A stretch of 64,000 bases of DNA. Origin: Flavobacterium sp. HSC-61S13. Its GTDB lineage: Bacteria; Bacteroidota; Bacteroidia; Flavobacteriales; Flavobacteriaceae. Each line of letters opens with the position of its first letter. Position 1 is the stretch's first letter. The notes under the pieces were generated by a model. The model saw only the letters and a program-made list of their open reading frames with translations. It did not search any database and was not told the origin of the DNA. Below are positions 7,249-16,874 of this stretch, in pieces. The stretch covers positions 487,625 through 551,624 of the forward strand of contig NZ_JALJZV010000001.1 in assembly GCF_024171535.1 (NCBI RefSeq), written 5' to 3'. The position numbers were made by a program, and so were the translations under genes.

Positions 7249-9492
7249 CTAAGCAGCAAAAACCGTTTTCTTTAGATTTTTCTTGTAAGCCAATTTCTTG
7301 GCAACTTTTAATATTTGTTCAGATAAGTTCGTTAACCAGATTAATTGCTCAATAACGAGTTGTGATTCTTCCATTTTTACTTTGATGTCTTCATCATCAT
7401 CGATCGACAGTTTTAATTCCTTTTCACGAATGTCTTTCAAATAGGAAAAGCTGATCTCATATTCTTTTTGTTCATCTTGCGTCATGATATACCGTTCTTT
7501 CGAAGAATCTTGAATAACCTCAATGGTCGTATTCAAATTCTTAACGATCGTATCCATCACCACGTTAAAAGCTTTAGACGCCTCCGTGGTTTTGTGTGAC
7601 TGAATGTAGGTTCCTATAGAGGCGGCAGACGATAATAACGTATGGTTTAATACTGCTAATTCATAGAGTTCTGAACGGTATTTCTGTTTGGATTTAGGTT
7701 CTTGTATCATTCTTTGGAATGAGGACATCAGATTTCCGATTTCAATAAATGCATATTTACGAGTCAAGCGATAAGGTAAAGTTACTTCTCCTTTTTCGTT
7801 GTAGTAAATCGAAATTTCTTTTAGATAATCCCTATTGGCTTTAATCGATTTAGTCAAATGTATGTTTAGATTCAAAAATTCCCAAGACGGCCATAACAAA
7901 TAGTTGGCACCAAAAGCCAGTACTGCACCGATTAAGGTATCAATGATACGGTAGGTGAGCAGGTCCATAAAATTAGGTGTCAAAATCCCATAAATCAAGA
8001 CTACATAAATCGTTATAAAAGTTACGCCAATTTTGTAGTCGGTATGTGAAAACCAATATCCAACAATCATGGTAAAGATCGTTAGCACGGCCAAAACGGT
8101 AGTATTGTCGATAAAAGCCAATAATCCAAAGGCAACAAGTCCTCCGGCCACTGTTCCGATAACCCGCTCAAAGGAACGCTGTTTGGTTAGTCCAAAACCA
8201 GGGCGCATAATAACAACAATGGTTAATAAGATCCAATATCCGTTGAGTAAATTAAAGATTTGACCGATCATAAATCCTAGTAGAATCGTGATGGTTAGTC
8301 GTAAGGCATGACGAAAAATAGTAGATGAAAAATTCATATTTTCCTTCAGCGTATCCCAGCGGTAATGTTGTGGAGTCAAAAATTTCTCAAGATCTTTATG
8401 TTTCCCTTTTAAATCATTCTCTGTAACGGTATTGGTTAAAACGCGCTCTAATATTTTAATTTTTTCAATCTGTTTGCCAGCGTAGTGAATGACATTTGAA
8501 AACATCAGAACCGCTTCAGATGTAGAGTCGGACTGATTGTTTTTTTGAAATTGATAAAGTTTGTCCTCAATCTTTTTTAGATCGTCAGTCAAGGAAGATA
8601 TTGCGGTATATTTTTTACCTATATTCAATGAAAGAGAAATATTAGAAATCGTACTGGCAAACTGATCTGCCAATTTTTTATAATCTTCAATAATATCTAA
8701 GTGATCCTTAAAAAGTACATATAACTTTTTGTGATCAAAAGCCGTTGATAGCGCAATTTCTTGAATATCCACTAAAGCTGTGAACGCCACTAACATTTTT
8801 CGGTTGTAGGAAGAGTTCCCAGTATTGGCTTTATTTCTGACGAGGTATTCTCGGAGATTTTCGTGTATCTCATTGAGTTTAACCTGGACATTCAATTGTT
8901 CTTCAATAATCTTATCTCTATTGGCATCCTTAGCCCATAGATTAGCACGCAATTTCAAATATTCGGCGGTTAAATCCATACATTCTGACGTTTGCAAAGC
9001 TGCATATCTTCGTGGTCGAGCTAGATTAAACAACAGCGATACGACCAAATACAGTATTCCGCCCATCAAAAGCATTAGGCAATGCATATATAAATCTTTA
9101 CCTTGATACGGATGAACAAAAGCTAAACTGACGGCTAGTAGGCCGGTAAATGATAGCATATTTGCGCGATGTCCATAAACGGAAATCATACATAATGCGA
9201 ATATAATGCTTAGAAAAACGGGATAAAAAAGGAAAGTTCCAACCACAGTGCATAATACCAAGGTAATAGTTGGAATTAATAGCGCACCTACTAATAGTCC
9301 GACAACCTTGTGTTTTAGGTTGCTGGGAATATCTACTGGGGCAGTCAGTAAAGCTCCCATGGCAATAGTGAAAGCGAGCGTAAATTCCTTGTAGGGCATC
9401 AACACCAAAAAGGGAATAATAGAAGATATGGTAATTTTTAATGAGTCGGTAAGGTGTAGGTTATCCGTGAATTTTCTCGCTGTCTTAAACAT
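7249..9492 (-). CDS. FUSC-family inner-membrane protein (YccS/YhfK-like)
   Basis: This 747-residue protein has two blocks of hydrophobic helices, about residues 20-160 and 390-530, each followed by a long soluble helical part. This is the duplicated layout of the FUSC/YccS family (related to fusaric-acid resistance and aromatic-acid exporters). The second block contains the family-typical segment MRPGFGLTKQRSFERVIGT. The protein should sit in the inner membrane with the soluble parts in the cytoplasm. The substrate is unknown; export of aromatic or other toxic organic acids is the family idea and not proven for this branch. It is transcribed alone, divergently from def. Confidence 0.85.
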   Translation of the reverse strand: MFKTARKFTDNLHLTDSLKITISSIIPFLVLMPYKEFTLAFTIAMGALLTAPVDIPSNLKHKVVGLLVGALLIPTITLVLCTVVGTFLFYPVFLSIIFALCMISVYGHRANMLSFTGLLAVSLAFVHPYQGKDLYMHCLMLLMGGILYLVVSLLFNLARPRRYAALQTSECMDLTAEYLKLRANLWAKDANRDKIIEEQLNVQVKLNEIHENLREYLVRNKANTGNSSYNRKMLVAFTALVDIQEIALSTAFDHKKLYVLFKDHLDIIEDYKKLADQFASTISNISLSLNIGKKYTAISSLTDDLKKIEDKLYQFQKNNQSDSTSEAVLMFSNVIHYAGKQIEKIKILERVLTNTVTENDLKGKHKDLEKFLTPQHYRWDTLKENMNFSSTIFRHALRLTITILLGFMIGQIFNLLNGYWILLTIVVIMRPGFGLTKQRSFERVIGTVAGGLVAFGLLAFIDNTTVLAVLTIFTMIVGYWFSHTDYKIGVTFITIYVVLIYGILTPNFMDLLTYRIIDTLIGAVLAFGANYLLWPSWEFLNLNIHLTKSIKANRDYLKEISIYYNEKGEVTLPYRLTRKYAFIEIGNLMSSFQRMIQEPKSKQKYRSELYELAVLNHTLLSSAASIGTYIQSHKTTEASKAFNVVMDTIVKNLNTTIEVIQDSSKERYIMTQDEQKEYEISFSYLKDIREKELKLSIDDDEDIKVKMEESQLVIEQLIWLTNLSEQILKVAKKLAYKKNLKKTVFAA

Positions 9493-9609
9493 AGCTATTC
9501 CGTGGGCAGATTTAAAATTAATTTATTGTGATCAAGATTGTCTAGGCAAGATACTGCAAAATAAATACCAAAATTTGTATATTGTAATAATTCTTTCTGT
9601 TTTTTTGAT

Positions 9610-9617
9610 TAATTTTG
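9610..9617 (+). promoter_or_regulatory. Candidate -7 box for def
   Basis: TAATTTTG fits TAnnTTTG, 46 bases before the def start codon. The nearest upstream TTG (9582-9584) is slightly too far for ideal spacing. Confidence 0.45.
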
Positions 9618-9663
9618 TGTTTGCTTAAAATTTTGAGCAGCATAAATATTAAACAAAACTATT

Positions 9664-10251
9664 ATGATATTACCAATTGTGGGTTATGGTGATCCTGTAT
9701 TGAGAAAAGTAGGAGAAAATATTGGCCCAGATTATCCGGAATTAGCTGATCTTGTAGAGAATATGTTTGAAACGATGCATCGTGCGCATGGAGTAGGATT
9801 AGCAGCACCTCAAATAGGTTTGGCAATTCGATTATTTGTAGTAGATTGCGCTCCATTCGCAGAGAATGATGATGTAACAGAAGAAGAAGCCCTATTTTTA
9901 TCGACTTATAAAAAAGCTTTTATCAATGCTAAAATTCTAGCAGAAGAAGGTGAAGAGTGGGCATTTAATGAGGGATGTTTAAGCATACCTGATGTTAATG
10001 AGGATGTATACAGAAAAGAATTAGTGACCATTGAATACTACGATGAAAATTTCGTAAAACACGTGGAGCAGATTGGTGGATTAGCGGCAAGGGTGATTCA
10101 ACATGAATACGATCATATCGAAGGAATCCTTTTTACTGACAAAATCAATAGTTTAAAAAAACGCTTGAATGCGCGTCGTTTGCAAAACATATTTGAAGGG
10201 AAAATCGTACCGAATTATAAGATGAAGTTTGCTTCAAAAAAGGGTAGATAA
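9664..10251 (+). CDS. def: Peptide deformylase
   Basis: This 195-residue enzyme removes the formyl group from N-terminal methionine of new proteins. All three family motifs are present: GVGLAAPQ at 43-50, EGCLS at 103-107 with metal ligand C105, and QHEYDH with H147, catalytic E148 and H151. The N-terminal MILPIVGYGDPVLRK is the standard opening, so the ATG at 9664 is secure. It is followed by a DUF5606-like gene and mazG, an order I associate with flavobacterial genomes. The insertion at about residues 66-85 (acidic, Glu-rich) is common in Bacteroidota deformylases. Confidence 0.95.
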   Translation: MILPIVGYGDPVLRKVGENIGPDYPELADLVENMFETMHRAHGVGLAAPQIGLAIRLFVVDCAPFAENDDVTEEEALFLSTYKKAFINAKILAEEGEEWAFNEGCLSIPDVNEDVYRKELVTIEYYDENFVKHVEQIGGLAARVIQHEYDHIEGILFTDKINSLKKRLNARRLQNIFEGKIVPNYKMKFASKKGR

Positions 10252-10307
10252 AATAAAAAACACCAAAGAAGATATTTGTTACTTTAAAATTAAAATAATT
10301 TCAAAAG

Positions 10308-10748
10308 ATGAGTTTAGATAGAATATTAGCCATTTCAGGAAAACCGGGATTGTATGAATTGAAAGTACAAACACGTACAGGTTTTGTTGCCGAGTCTCTA
10401 GTAGACGGAAAAAGAAGTACCATTGGATTGAAGCATAATGTAAGTTTGCTTTCTGAAATCTCGATGTATACCTATGATGATGAAGTAAAATTATTTATTG
10501 TATTCAAATCTATTGCCAAAAAAGAAAATTACCAAGCAGCGGTTTCTCACAAAGAGGACAATGCGGTATTAACGACTTACTTTAGAGAGATACTTCCTCA
10601 GTTTGATGAGGAACGGGTTTATGTATCGGACATTAAAAAGGTTTTAAACTGGTATAACATTCTTCAAAACAGAGGTATGATTACTGAGGAGGCCTTTGGC
10701 GAGCATGCTGAAGCAGCAGCTCCGGTAGTCGAAAGCGTTGAAAAATAA
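10308..10748 (+). CDS. DUF5606-like conserved protein
   Basis: This 146-residue soluble protein opens with SLDRILAISGKPGLYELKVQ, which I recognise as the start of a conserved Bacteroidota family (DUF5606). A KOW/SH3-like beta part is followed by helices; no catalytic motif is visible. The function is unknown. It lies 56 bases behind def and is closed by a strong terminator, so it may be read with def. The last 20 residues are acidic and Ala-rich and are likely disordered. Confidence 0.8.
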   Translation: MSLDRILAISGKPGLYELKVQTRTGFVAESLVDGKRSTIGLKHNVSLLSEISMYTYDDEVKLFIVFKSIAKKENYQAAVSHKEDNAVLTTYFREILPQFDEERVYVSDIKKVLNWYNILQNRGMITEEAFGEHAEAAAPVVESVEK

Positions 10749-10753
10749 ATTTT

Positions 10754-10782
10754 AAAATCCCGTTTTAACGGGATTTTTTTTT
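10754..10782 (+). terminator. Terminator after the DUF5606-like gene
   Basis: AAAATCCCG pairs with CGGGATTTT, followed by a run of T on the plus strand. Confidence 0.85.
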
Positions 10783-10872
10783 ACCCTTAAAGGTCCTGAT
10801 ATCCTTATATGGTCAAACAATATTAAATTAGTGGCGATCGTGACCACTGCTCATTAAAACCTAATCTTAGAT

Positions 10873-11658
10873 ATGCAAACTAGAGAATTACAATTAAAAG
10901 CCATAGAACGGCTATTAAACATCATGGATGACCTTCGAGAAAAATGTCCTTGGGATCAAAAACAAACCATGGAGAGTCTTCGACATTTAACTATTGAGGA
11001 AGTCTATGAGCTCGGAGATGCTATTTTGGATGATGATTTAATGGAAATCAAGAAAGAATTGGGCGATGTTTTACTACATATCGTTTTCTATGCCAAAATC
11101 GGTAGCGAGAAAAAGGCTTTTGACATCGCTGATGTGGCGAATGGAATTTGTGATAAATTAATATCAAGGCATCCACATATCTATGGCGATGCCCAGGTGA
11201 GCACAGCTGAAGAGGTAAAACAAAACTGGGAAAAATTAAAACTCCAAGAGGGTAATAAATCGGTTTTAGGCGGAGTTCCCAAAAGCCTCCCTGCCTTGGT
11301 TAAGGCAAGTAGAATTCAAGAAAAAGTCCAAGGAGTAGGCTTTGATTGGGACAATAGAGCTGATGTTTGGAATAAGGTAAAAGAAGAATTAGACGAATTT
11401 GAACAAGAGGTAAATTTGAATCAAACCGACAAGATGGAGGAGGAGTTTGGTGACGTATTGTTTTCCTTAATCAATTATGCGCGTTTTTTAAAAATAAATC
11501 CAGAAACAGCCTTAGAGCGAACTAACAAGAAATTTATATCTAGATTTCAATATATTGAACAAAAAGCTTCAGATTTAGGTAAAACGATAACCGATATGAA
11601 TTTGGAAGAGATGGATCGATATTGGAACGAAGCAAAAAAACTAAAAATTAACTTATAG
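10873..11658 (+). CDS. mazG: Nucleoside triphosphate pyrophosphohydrolase MazG
   Basis: This 261-residue protein has two MazG domains. The first carries CPWDQKQT (about 25-32), the metal-binding IEEVYELGDAI (E42, E43, E46) and KELGDVLLH (E62, D65). The second repeats the pattern with EEFGDVLFSLINYAR in the last third. It hydrolyses NTPs to NMP and pyrophosphate, cleaning the nucleotide pool and, in E. coli, lowering (p)ppGpp. The length equals that of E. coli MazG. It has its own upstream region after the terminator at 10754-10782. Confidence 0.95.
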   Translation: MQTRELQLKAIERLLNIMDDLREKCPWDQKQTMESLRHLTIEEVYELGDAILDDDLMEIKKELGDVLLHIVFYAKIGSEKKAFDIADVANGICDKLISRHPHIYGDAQVSTAEEVKQNWEKLKLQEGNKSVLGGVPKSLPALVKASRIQEKVQGVGFDWDNRADVWNKVKEELDEFEQEVNLNQTDKMEEEFGDVLFSLINYARFLKINPETALERTNKKFISRFQYIEQKASDLGKTITDMNLEEMDRYWNEAKKLKINL

Positions 11659-11845
11659 TGAATACTATTTTTTTTAACTATATCTAAAACAAAATTACGA
11701 AGTACATCTATATTACATGATTTATGATGAGTTTTTTGTCATATATTAACTATTTGAATAAATTAAGATCCAGAGTAGTAGTAAAAAAAACGTTTTAAAT
11801 GTTTAAAAAGTGTTAGTTTTATGGACTAGTTTTTAAACTCCAATT

Positions 11846-13771
11846 ATGAAAATTAAATTACAATATGCTTTTTTTGCATTTGCGGCTTTGACCTTTACAG
11901 CACAAGCACAAAATATGCAAGTGAAAGCAGCTATTTCGAAAAATACTCAAGTAGATTTTTTAAAAAGCTTTGCTGCTGCAGATGAAACATATGCCATAGA
12001 AAGCCAGTCGAAAGCACAAGAATTTGCACTTGCAAAAGGATTGCCTTTAAGTGGTTTTGACAAGGATGGCAATTATTTTGCAGTATATGAAATTGATAAA
12101 AAAGGGAATTTAATTTATTATAGTACAAAAAACGCAGGATCTAGAAAGACCGCTCGAGTTGATAATATCAAAACAGAGTTGGGATTAGACCTAAATGGAG
12201 AAGACATGACTGTGGGGGTTTGGGACGGTGGAGTTGGTTTATCAACCCATGTAGAATTAGATGGTCGAATTATTTTTAAAGATAAAAGTACCGCTGTCAA
12301 TCGTCATGCAACGCATGTTATCGGAACTGTAGCTTCTGCAGGCACCAATAATGCAGCATCTAAGGGAATGGCGCCTAAAGCCACGATATGGAGCAATGAC
12401 TGGAACAAAGACACTTCCGAAATGGCTGCACAAGCAGCAGAAGGTTTATTGGTTTCTAACCACTCCTATGGCGTTGATACTACGAACGAGAATTTTCCAA
12501 TTCCAGTAGACTATTTTGGTTCCTATGATTTTACCGCATATCGATTTGATATGATTGCGTTTAATGCACCATTTTATCAGCCAGTTGTTGCAGCTGGAAA
12601 TGATCGTCAAAGTTTCCTTAGATTAAATCCATCAAAAAAAGGAAATGATTTATTACTGGGTTCTTCTCTAGCTAAAAACTCGATTATTGTAGCTGCTGTT
12701 TTTGATGTACCCAATTATACTAGCTCCAATCAAGTTGCCATGTCACCTTTCAGCAGTTTTGGACCAACCGATGATTTTAGAATAAAACCGGATATTTCAG
12801 CTAAAGGGGTTCAGGTTTTTTCGACAAACAATAATGTTGATAATAAATCGTATGAGACTCTAAATGGTACGTCAATGGCAGCTCCCGCTGTTTCAGGTGT
12901 ATTAATTCTATGGCAACAATACGCTATTCAAAAAAATGAAAACCCATATAGATCAGCAACACTGCGTGCTCTAATGGTTCAAACAGCTGATGAAACAGGA
13001 GCAGATCCTGGACCAGATCATAAATTTGGTTGGGGATTAATCAATGCTAAACGCGGTATTGAAGTGATTTCAGAAAGCAAATCGGATTTAGCCTTAATTA
13101 ATGAATTGACTTTAACACAAGGAGCTACCTACGAAAAAGATATTACAGTTACAAAATCGGGAACTAATTTAACAGCTACTCTTGCGTGGACGGATAGCCC
13201 GAGAAATATAAATGATCAATTTGCTGAATATTTGGATGATCCAACACCTGCACTTGACAATGATTTAGATTTGAGAATCTATAAAGATGGTACTGAATAT
13301 TTTCCGTGGAAGCTAAATAAAGATTTCAACCTACCATTTGCTTTAAAAGGTGATAATGATGTCGATAATATTGAAAAAGTTGAAATTCCTAATGCTGAAC
13401 CAGGTATCTATAAGTTAGTCGTATCTCATAAAGATCAATTGTCAAGAGATAAACAAGATTTTTCTTTAGTGGTTAGCTCCACACAGGGAACCTTATCCAT
13501 AGAAGACAATGTAAAGCTAGAAAATGAATTAAAAATATGGCCAAATCCAGCTAACGATAGGATTACCATTGAAGGCAGTGTAGAGCAATTGAAAGGGGCA
13601 ACAGTCGTATTGTATGATATTGCTGGTAAAGCAATACTACAAGTAAACAACGCGGATACCTTTTCTTCTAATTGGACCATCCCTTTGAATAATTTATCTT
13701 CAGGAGTTTACTTTTTAAAGTTTAAAAATGCTGGAGCACAAATGACTAAGAAGATTTTAGTCAATAAATAA
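11846..13771 (+). CDS. Secreted subtilisin-like (S8) serine protease with T9SS sorting domain
   Basis: This 641-residue protein has a signal peptide ending near AQAQ (residues 19-22). The S8 triad is D127 (GVWDGG), H154 (RHATHVIGT) and S343 (NGTSMAAP), with oxyanion N252 in AAGND. A beta-sandwich part follows (about 410-545), then a C-terminal Por-secretion domain (about 565-641) starting at IWPNPANDRITI and ending in MTKKILVNK. It is thus predicted to cross the outer membrane by the type IX system and be cell-attached or released. HATH replaces the common HGTH around the catalytic His. The gene stands alone with 187 bases upstream. Confidence 0.92.
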   Translation: MKIKLQYAFFAFAALTFTAQAQNMQVKAAISKNTQVDFLKSFAAADETYAIESQSKAQEFALAKGLPLSGFDKDGNYFAVYEIDKKGNLIYYSTKNAGSRKTARVDNIKTELGLDLNGEDMTVGVWDGGVGLSTHVELDGRIIFKDKSTAVNRHATHVIGTVASAGTNNAASKGMAPKATIWSNDWNKDTSEMAAQAAEGLLVSNHSYGVDTTNENFPIPVDYFGSYDFTAYRFDMIAFNAPFYQPVVAAGNDRQSFLRLNPSKKGNDLLLGSSLAKNSIIVAAVFDVPNYTSSNQVAMSPFSSFGPTDDFRIKPDISAKGVQVFSTNNNVDNKSYETLNGTSMAAPAVSGVLILWQQYAIQKNENPYRSATLRALMVQTADETGADPGPDHKFGWGLINAKRGIEVISESKSDLALINELTLTQGATYEKDITVTKSGTNLTATLAWTDSPRNINDQFAEYLDDPTPALDNDLDLRIYKDGTEYFPWKLNKDFNLPFALKGDNDVDNIEKVEIPNAEPGIYKLVVSHKDQLSRDKQDFSLVVSSTQGTLSIEDNVKLENELKIWPNPANDRITIEGSVEQLKGATVVLYDIAGKAILQVNNADTFSSNWTIPLNNLSSGVYFLKFKNAGAQMTKKILVNK

Positions 13772-14029
13772 CAACATTTACTTGTTTGAATTTTAACGAG
13801 TAAATAGCATATCAAGCAGTAATGTACGCAAGTTCATTGCTGCTTTTTTCTTATATCATAGGTAAAAGTACAACGTTGCTAATGAGGTAGATAACTAAAA
13901 TATATTGGTTGCTATTTGAGCGAAAATAATGTAATTTCCACAAAGTAACATTGCTGTTTTAACTTTAAATTGGGAGCCTGTTTAAAATGTTTTTAATATA
14001 TTTATATTCTAACCTAATAATTATCAATT

Positions 14030-14224
14030 ATGGACAAACTAGAAATAGAAGGAAAATGGAATCGAATTAAAGGGGCTGTAAAACAAAAATACGGTGAATG
14101 GTTTGACGATGATAAAGCTTTCGCAGAAGGAAAGTTTGACGAAATGGTCGGAAAAATACAAGAAAAAAGTGGAAGAACTCGTGAGGAAATTGAAAAGGAA
14201 CTCAAGGAGTGGAAAGAAGATTAA
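14030..14224 (+). CDS. CsbD-family stress protein
   Basis: This 64-residue, highly charged helical protein contains IEGKWNRIKGAVKQKYGEW and later KFDEMVGKIQEKSGRTREE, which is the CsbD layout. CsbD-like proteins are general stress proteins with no known molecular activity. The gene is monocistronic with its own terminator directly behind it. It is within the usual length of 60-70 residues. Confidence 0.9.
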   Translation: MDKLEIEGKWNRIKGAVKQKYGEWFDDDKAFAEGKFDEMVGKIQEKSGRTREEIEKELKEWKED

Positions 14225-14229
14225 TAGAG

Positions 14230-14263
14230 ATGGGGCTTATACAAATGTATAAGCCCCATTTTA
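14230..14263 (+). terminator. Terminator of the CsbD-like gene
   Basis: ATGGGGCTTATAC (14230-14242) pairs perfectly with GTATAAGCCCCAT (14247-14259), followed by TTTATT. Confidence 0.85.
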
Positions 14264-14404
14264 TTGTTGGACACATCGTCTTTTCATAATCACTGGCCTT
14301 CCTATAGCGTGAACGAATTTACAGATGGATAGAGATACCGATCTACTCAAAGCTACATAATGACACTTAGCTTCGAATCATCGCTTAAAATCGTTTGTAG
14401 GCAT

Positions 14405-14432
14405 AAAAAAAGACCGTCGAAACGGTCTTTAA
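14405..14432 (-). terminator. Terminator of the OmpA-type lipoprotein gene
   Basis: AAAGACCG pairs with CGGTCTTT; the plus-strand A run gives the T run on the minus strand. Confidence 0.8.
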
Positions 14433-14456
14433 TTATAACTATCTAAAATGTCATGA

Positions 14457-15293
14457 TTAGCTTTTTGCTAAAATTTTCATTTCTTTCTCAATCATATCAT
14501 AGAATTGGTCAATTCTAGGCATGATGATGATTCTAGTTCTTCTGTTTTTCTGTCTGTTTTCTGGTGTATCATTAGATACTAAAGGAACATAAGAACTTCT
14601 ACCAGCAGCGATTAACTGTTCTGGTTTAACACCTAAATCATTTTGTAAAATTCTTGTGATTGAAGTAGCTCTTTTAACACTTAAATCCCAGTTATCTTCC
14701 ATCATAGCATTTTTGATAGGCACATTATCTGTATGTCCTTCAACCATACATTCGAAATCCGGTTTGCTATTAACAACCTTAGCTACTTTCGCTAAAATTT
14801 CTTTAGCACGATCGCTAACTACATAACTTCCGCTTTTGAAAAGTAATTTATCAGCAATAGAGATAAACACAACTCCTTTTTCAACATTAACTTCGATATC
14901 TGGATCGTTGAAGCCAACTTCTCTTTTTAAACTGGTTACCAAAGCTAAAGTCACAGAGTCTTTCTTAGAAACCGCATCTTGAAGGCGCGAAATTCTAAGA
15001 TCTTTCTCTTTCATGCTTTCTAATGATTTCTCTAAGTTTTCTGCTCCTTTAGAAGATAAAGTAGTTAGATTACCCATATTGTTTAACAACTTATCATTAG
15101 TCTCTTTTAATAAATCAGCATGAGATTTTAAAGATTCTTTTTCCGTTAAACATGTATTTAATTTAATAGTACAAGTATTCAATAAATCTTGAATCTCTTT
15201 GTTCTTGCTTTCTAGAGCGGCAATCTTCTTTTGACTCCCACAAGAGCTCAAAGTAATTGCCAAAATAGATAATCCTAAAATGACTTTTTTCAT
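14457..15293 (-). CDS. OmpA-family peptidoglycan-binding lipoprotein
   Basis: This 278-residue protein has a lipoprotein signal with lipobox LSSC and lipidated C18. A long coiled coil (about 22-115) is followed by an OmpA-C domain (about 135-265) containing VEGHTDNVPI and NRRTRIII, which bind diaminopimelic peptidoglycan. The OmpA part is closer to the MotB type (DNVPI) than to OprF. It probably tethers the outer or inner membrane to the cell wall. It is transcribed alone, ending at a terminator. Confidence 0.9.
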   Translation of the reverse strand: MKKVILGLSILAITLSSCGSQKKIAALESKNKEIQDLLNTCTIKLNTCLTEKESLKSHADLLKETNDKLLNNMGNLTTLSSKGAENLEKSLESMKEKDLRISRLQDAVSKKDSVTLALVTSLKREVGFNDPDIEVNVEKGVVFISIADKLLFKSGSYVVSDRAKEILAKVAKVVNSKPDFECMVEGHTDNVPIKNAMMEDNWDLSVKRATSITRILQNDLGVKPEQLIAAGRSSYVPLVSNDTPENRQKNRRTRIIIMPRIDQFYDMIEKEMKILAKS

Positions 15294-15371
15294 AATAAAT
15301 AATGATTTGTTATATATTGCTAATCTATCAAAAATTGTGCAATTATTAAAATAAATTAAACGAAACTAATG

Positions 15372-16370
15372 TTAAAGTATTTGTTTGAAATATTTCTTTT
15401 TTTCTATAAAATATTGCTTGGCGATGCTTTGACAATAGTAATAGTCCTCTTGTTGGTTCACGGCTCGTTTCTTGAAGTAGTACGCAGCCTTCTTATAGAA
15501 GTGAAAATGAGCTTGAATCACAGCAAGACAATGCTTGGGATTTCCTTGAAACAAAAATTTAATACCCGCCACACCGTCGAGACAAAGACGTATAAAAATC
15601 ATCCCAAATAAATTTTTACGGGGAAGGTTTTTTAATAACATAAACAGCGAATTTCTAAAGTTTAAATAGGTTTTTCGCGGGTTCTGATAGTCCAAAGTGG
15701 CTCCTCCGACATGATATACGGTTGATTGGCCGCAATAAAAAACTTGATAACCGTGATTTTTTGCACGCCAACACAGATCAATCTCTTCTTGATGTGCAAA
15801 AAAATCAACATCAAAACCCTGCAGTTGTTCAAAGACATTTCGACGTATAAAGAAACAGGCTCCTGAAGCCCAAAAAATCGGTAGCGTATCGTTGTATTGT
15901 CCTAAATCGGTCTCTAGAGTGTCAAATATACGACCGCGACAAAACGCAAAGCCAAAACGATCGATATATCCACCCCCTGCGCCAGCATATTCAAATCTAG
16001 ATTTGTCTTTATAATCGAGTATTTTCGGTTGAATAATCGCAATATTCTGTTTTTGGTCAAATAATTCGATAATCGGTAACAACCAATTTTCAGTAACTTC
16101 AATGTCGGAATTTACCAATGCCAAATAGGGCTCGGTCACTTCTTTTAAAGCCACATTATAACCCATGGCATATCCATAATTATCATGGTTACTAATGATT
16201 TTGACCGATGGATAATGATTTTTGATATAGTATATTGAATCATCCGTAGAAGCATTGTCTGCAACATAAATCGATGCATTTGGGGAGTATTCAACTATGG
16301 AAGGCAAAAATTGTTCGAGTAATTTTTTACCATTCCAATTTAAAATGACAATTGCAATTTGAGGCATCAT
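15372..16370 (-). CDS. Family 2 glycosyltransferase
   Basis: This 332-residue GT-A enzyme opens with IAIVILNWNGKKLLEQFL. It has DNASTDDS (about 39-46) for nucleotide binding and NSDIE near residue 110 as the DxD-like metal site, and later AHQEEIDLCWR, the catalytic ED-containing motif of rhamnosyltransferase-like GT2 proteins. It probably transfers a sugar to a cell-surface glycan from the cytoplasmic face. Two ATG codons begin the frame; the first directly follows the stop of the HsdR_N-like gene (TAAATG), so the two are translationally coupled. Confidence 0.88.
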   Translation of the reverse strand: MMPQIAIVILNWNGKKLLEQFLPSIVEYSPNASIYVADNASTDDSIYYIKNHYPSVKIISNHDNYGYAMGYNVALKEVTEPYLALVNSDIEVTENWLLPIIELFDQKQNIAIIQPKILDYKDKSRFEYAGAGGGYIDRFGFAFCRGRIFDTLETDLGQYNDTLPIFWASGACFFIRRNVFEQLQGFDVDFFAHQEEIDLCWRAKNHGYQVFYCGQSTVYHVGGATLDYQNPRKTYLNFRNSLFMLLKNLPRKNLFGMIFIRLCLDGVAGIKFLFQGNPKHCLAVIQAHFHFYKKAAYYFKKRAVNQQEDYYYCQSIAKQYFIEKKKYFKQIL

Positions 16371-16823
16371 TTAGGATTTTAATTGATATATAGGCAATTC
16401 TGACAAAAAGTGGTATTTCTCCAACTCAAAATCCATCTGACAAAAGTAATGATTTAAACCGTTTGATATATACAGTAAATCGGCTTGTAATAATAGATTA
16501 TAACGCGCAATTTGATCAAAAGTACTTTGGGTAATTTTGACCTCTGGCGCTTTACATTCAACCAATAGAAATATTTCGCCATTGGGCTTAAAGACAACTA
16601 CATCATAGCGTTTAGTTAAATCATTTATTTTAATGACTTTTTCGACATTAATCAATTGCTGTGGGTAATTTTTGTTAAATATCAAATCGTGGACAAGGTG
16701 TTGGCGTACCCATTCCTCAGGGGTAAGCTGAATAAACTTTTTCCGAATAATATCAAAAATAGCAAGCTTATTTTTAGTATTTTTGAAGCGAAATTCAAAT
16801 GAAGGAAAATTTAATTTTTGCAT
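16371..16823 (-). CDS. HsdR_N-like small nuclease-fold protein
   Basis: This 150-residue protein matches the N-terminal nuclease fold of type I restriction HsdR subunits (the HSDR_N_2 type). The PD-(D/E)xK core appears as RYDVVVF followed by LLVECKAP, so the D, E and K are present. There is no helicase, specificity or methylase gene nearby, so this is not a restriction system. Such stand-alone proteins sit next to holA in many Bacteroidota, as here (divergent). The function is unknown; a housekeeping DNA role is possible. Confidence 0.82.
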   Translation of the reverse strand: MQKLNFPSFEFRFKNTKNKLAIFDIIRKKFIQLTPEEWVRQHLVHDLIFNKNYPQQLINVEKVIKINDLTKRYDVVVFKPNGEIFLLVECKAPEVKITQSTFDQIARYNLLLQADLLYISNGLNHYFCQMDFELEKYHFLSELPIYQLKS

Positions 16824-16827
16824 AACA

Positions 16828-16835
16828 CAAAGATA
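16828..16835 (-). promoter_or_regulatory. Candidate -7 box for the HsdR_N-like gene
   Basis: The minus strand reads TATCTTTG only four bases before the ATG, which would give a transcript with almost no leader. Confidence 0.45.
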
Positions 16836-16874
16836 TTTTTTCTAACGACAAAGAACAATTAAACAAAAAATATT

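Noticed and set aside
15369..15611. An 80-codon plus frame opposite the glycosyltransferase gene
   Set aside because: It lies within a clear gene on the other strand and shows no family features.
16371..16823. A type I restriction system
   Set aside because: Only the small N-terminal nuclease-like domain is present; no helicase, HsdM or HsdS genes are near, and the neighbours are housekeeping.
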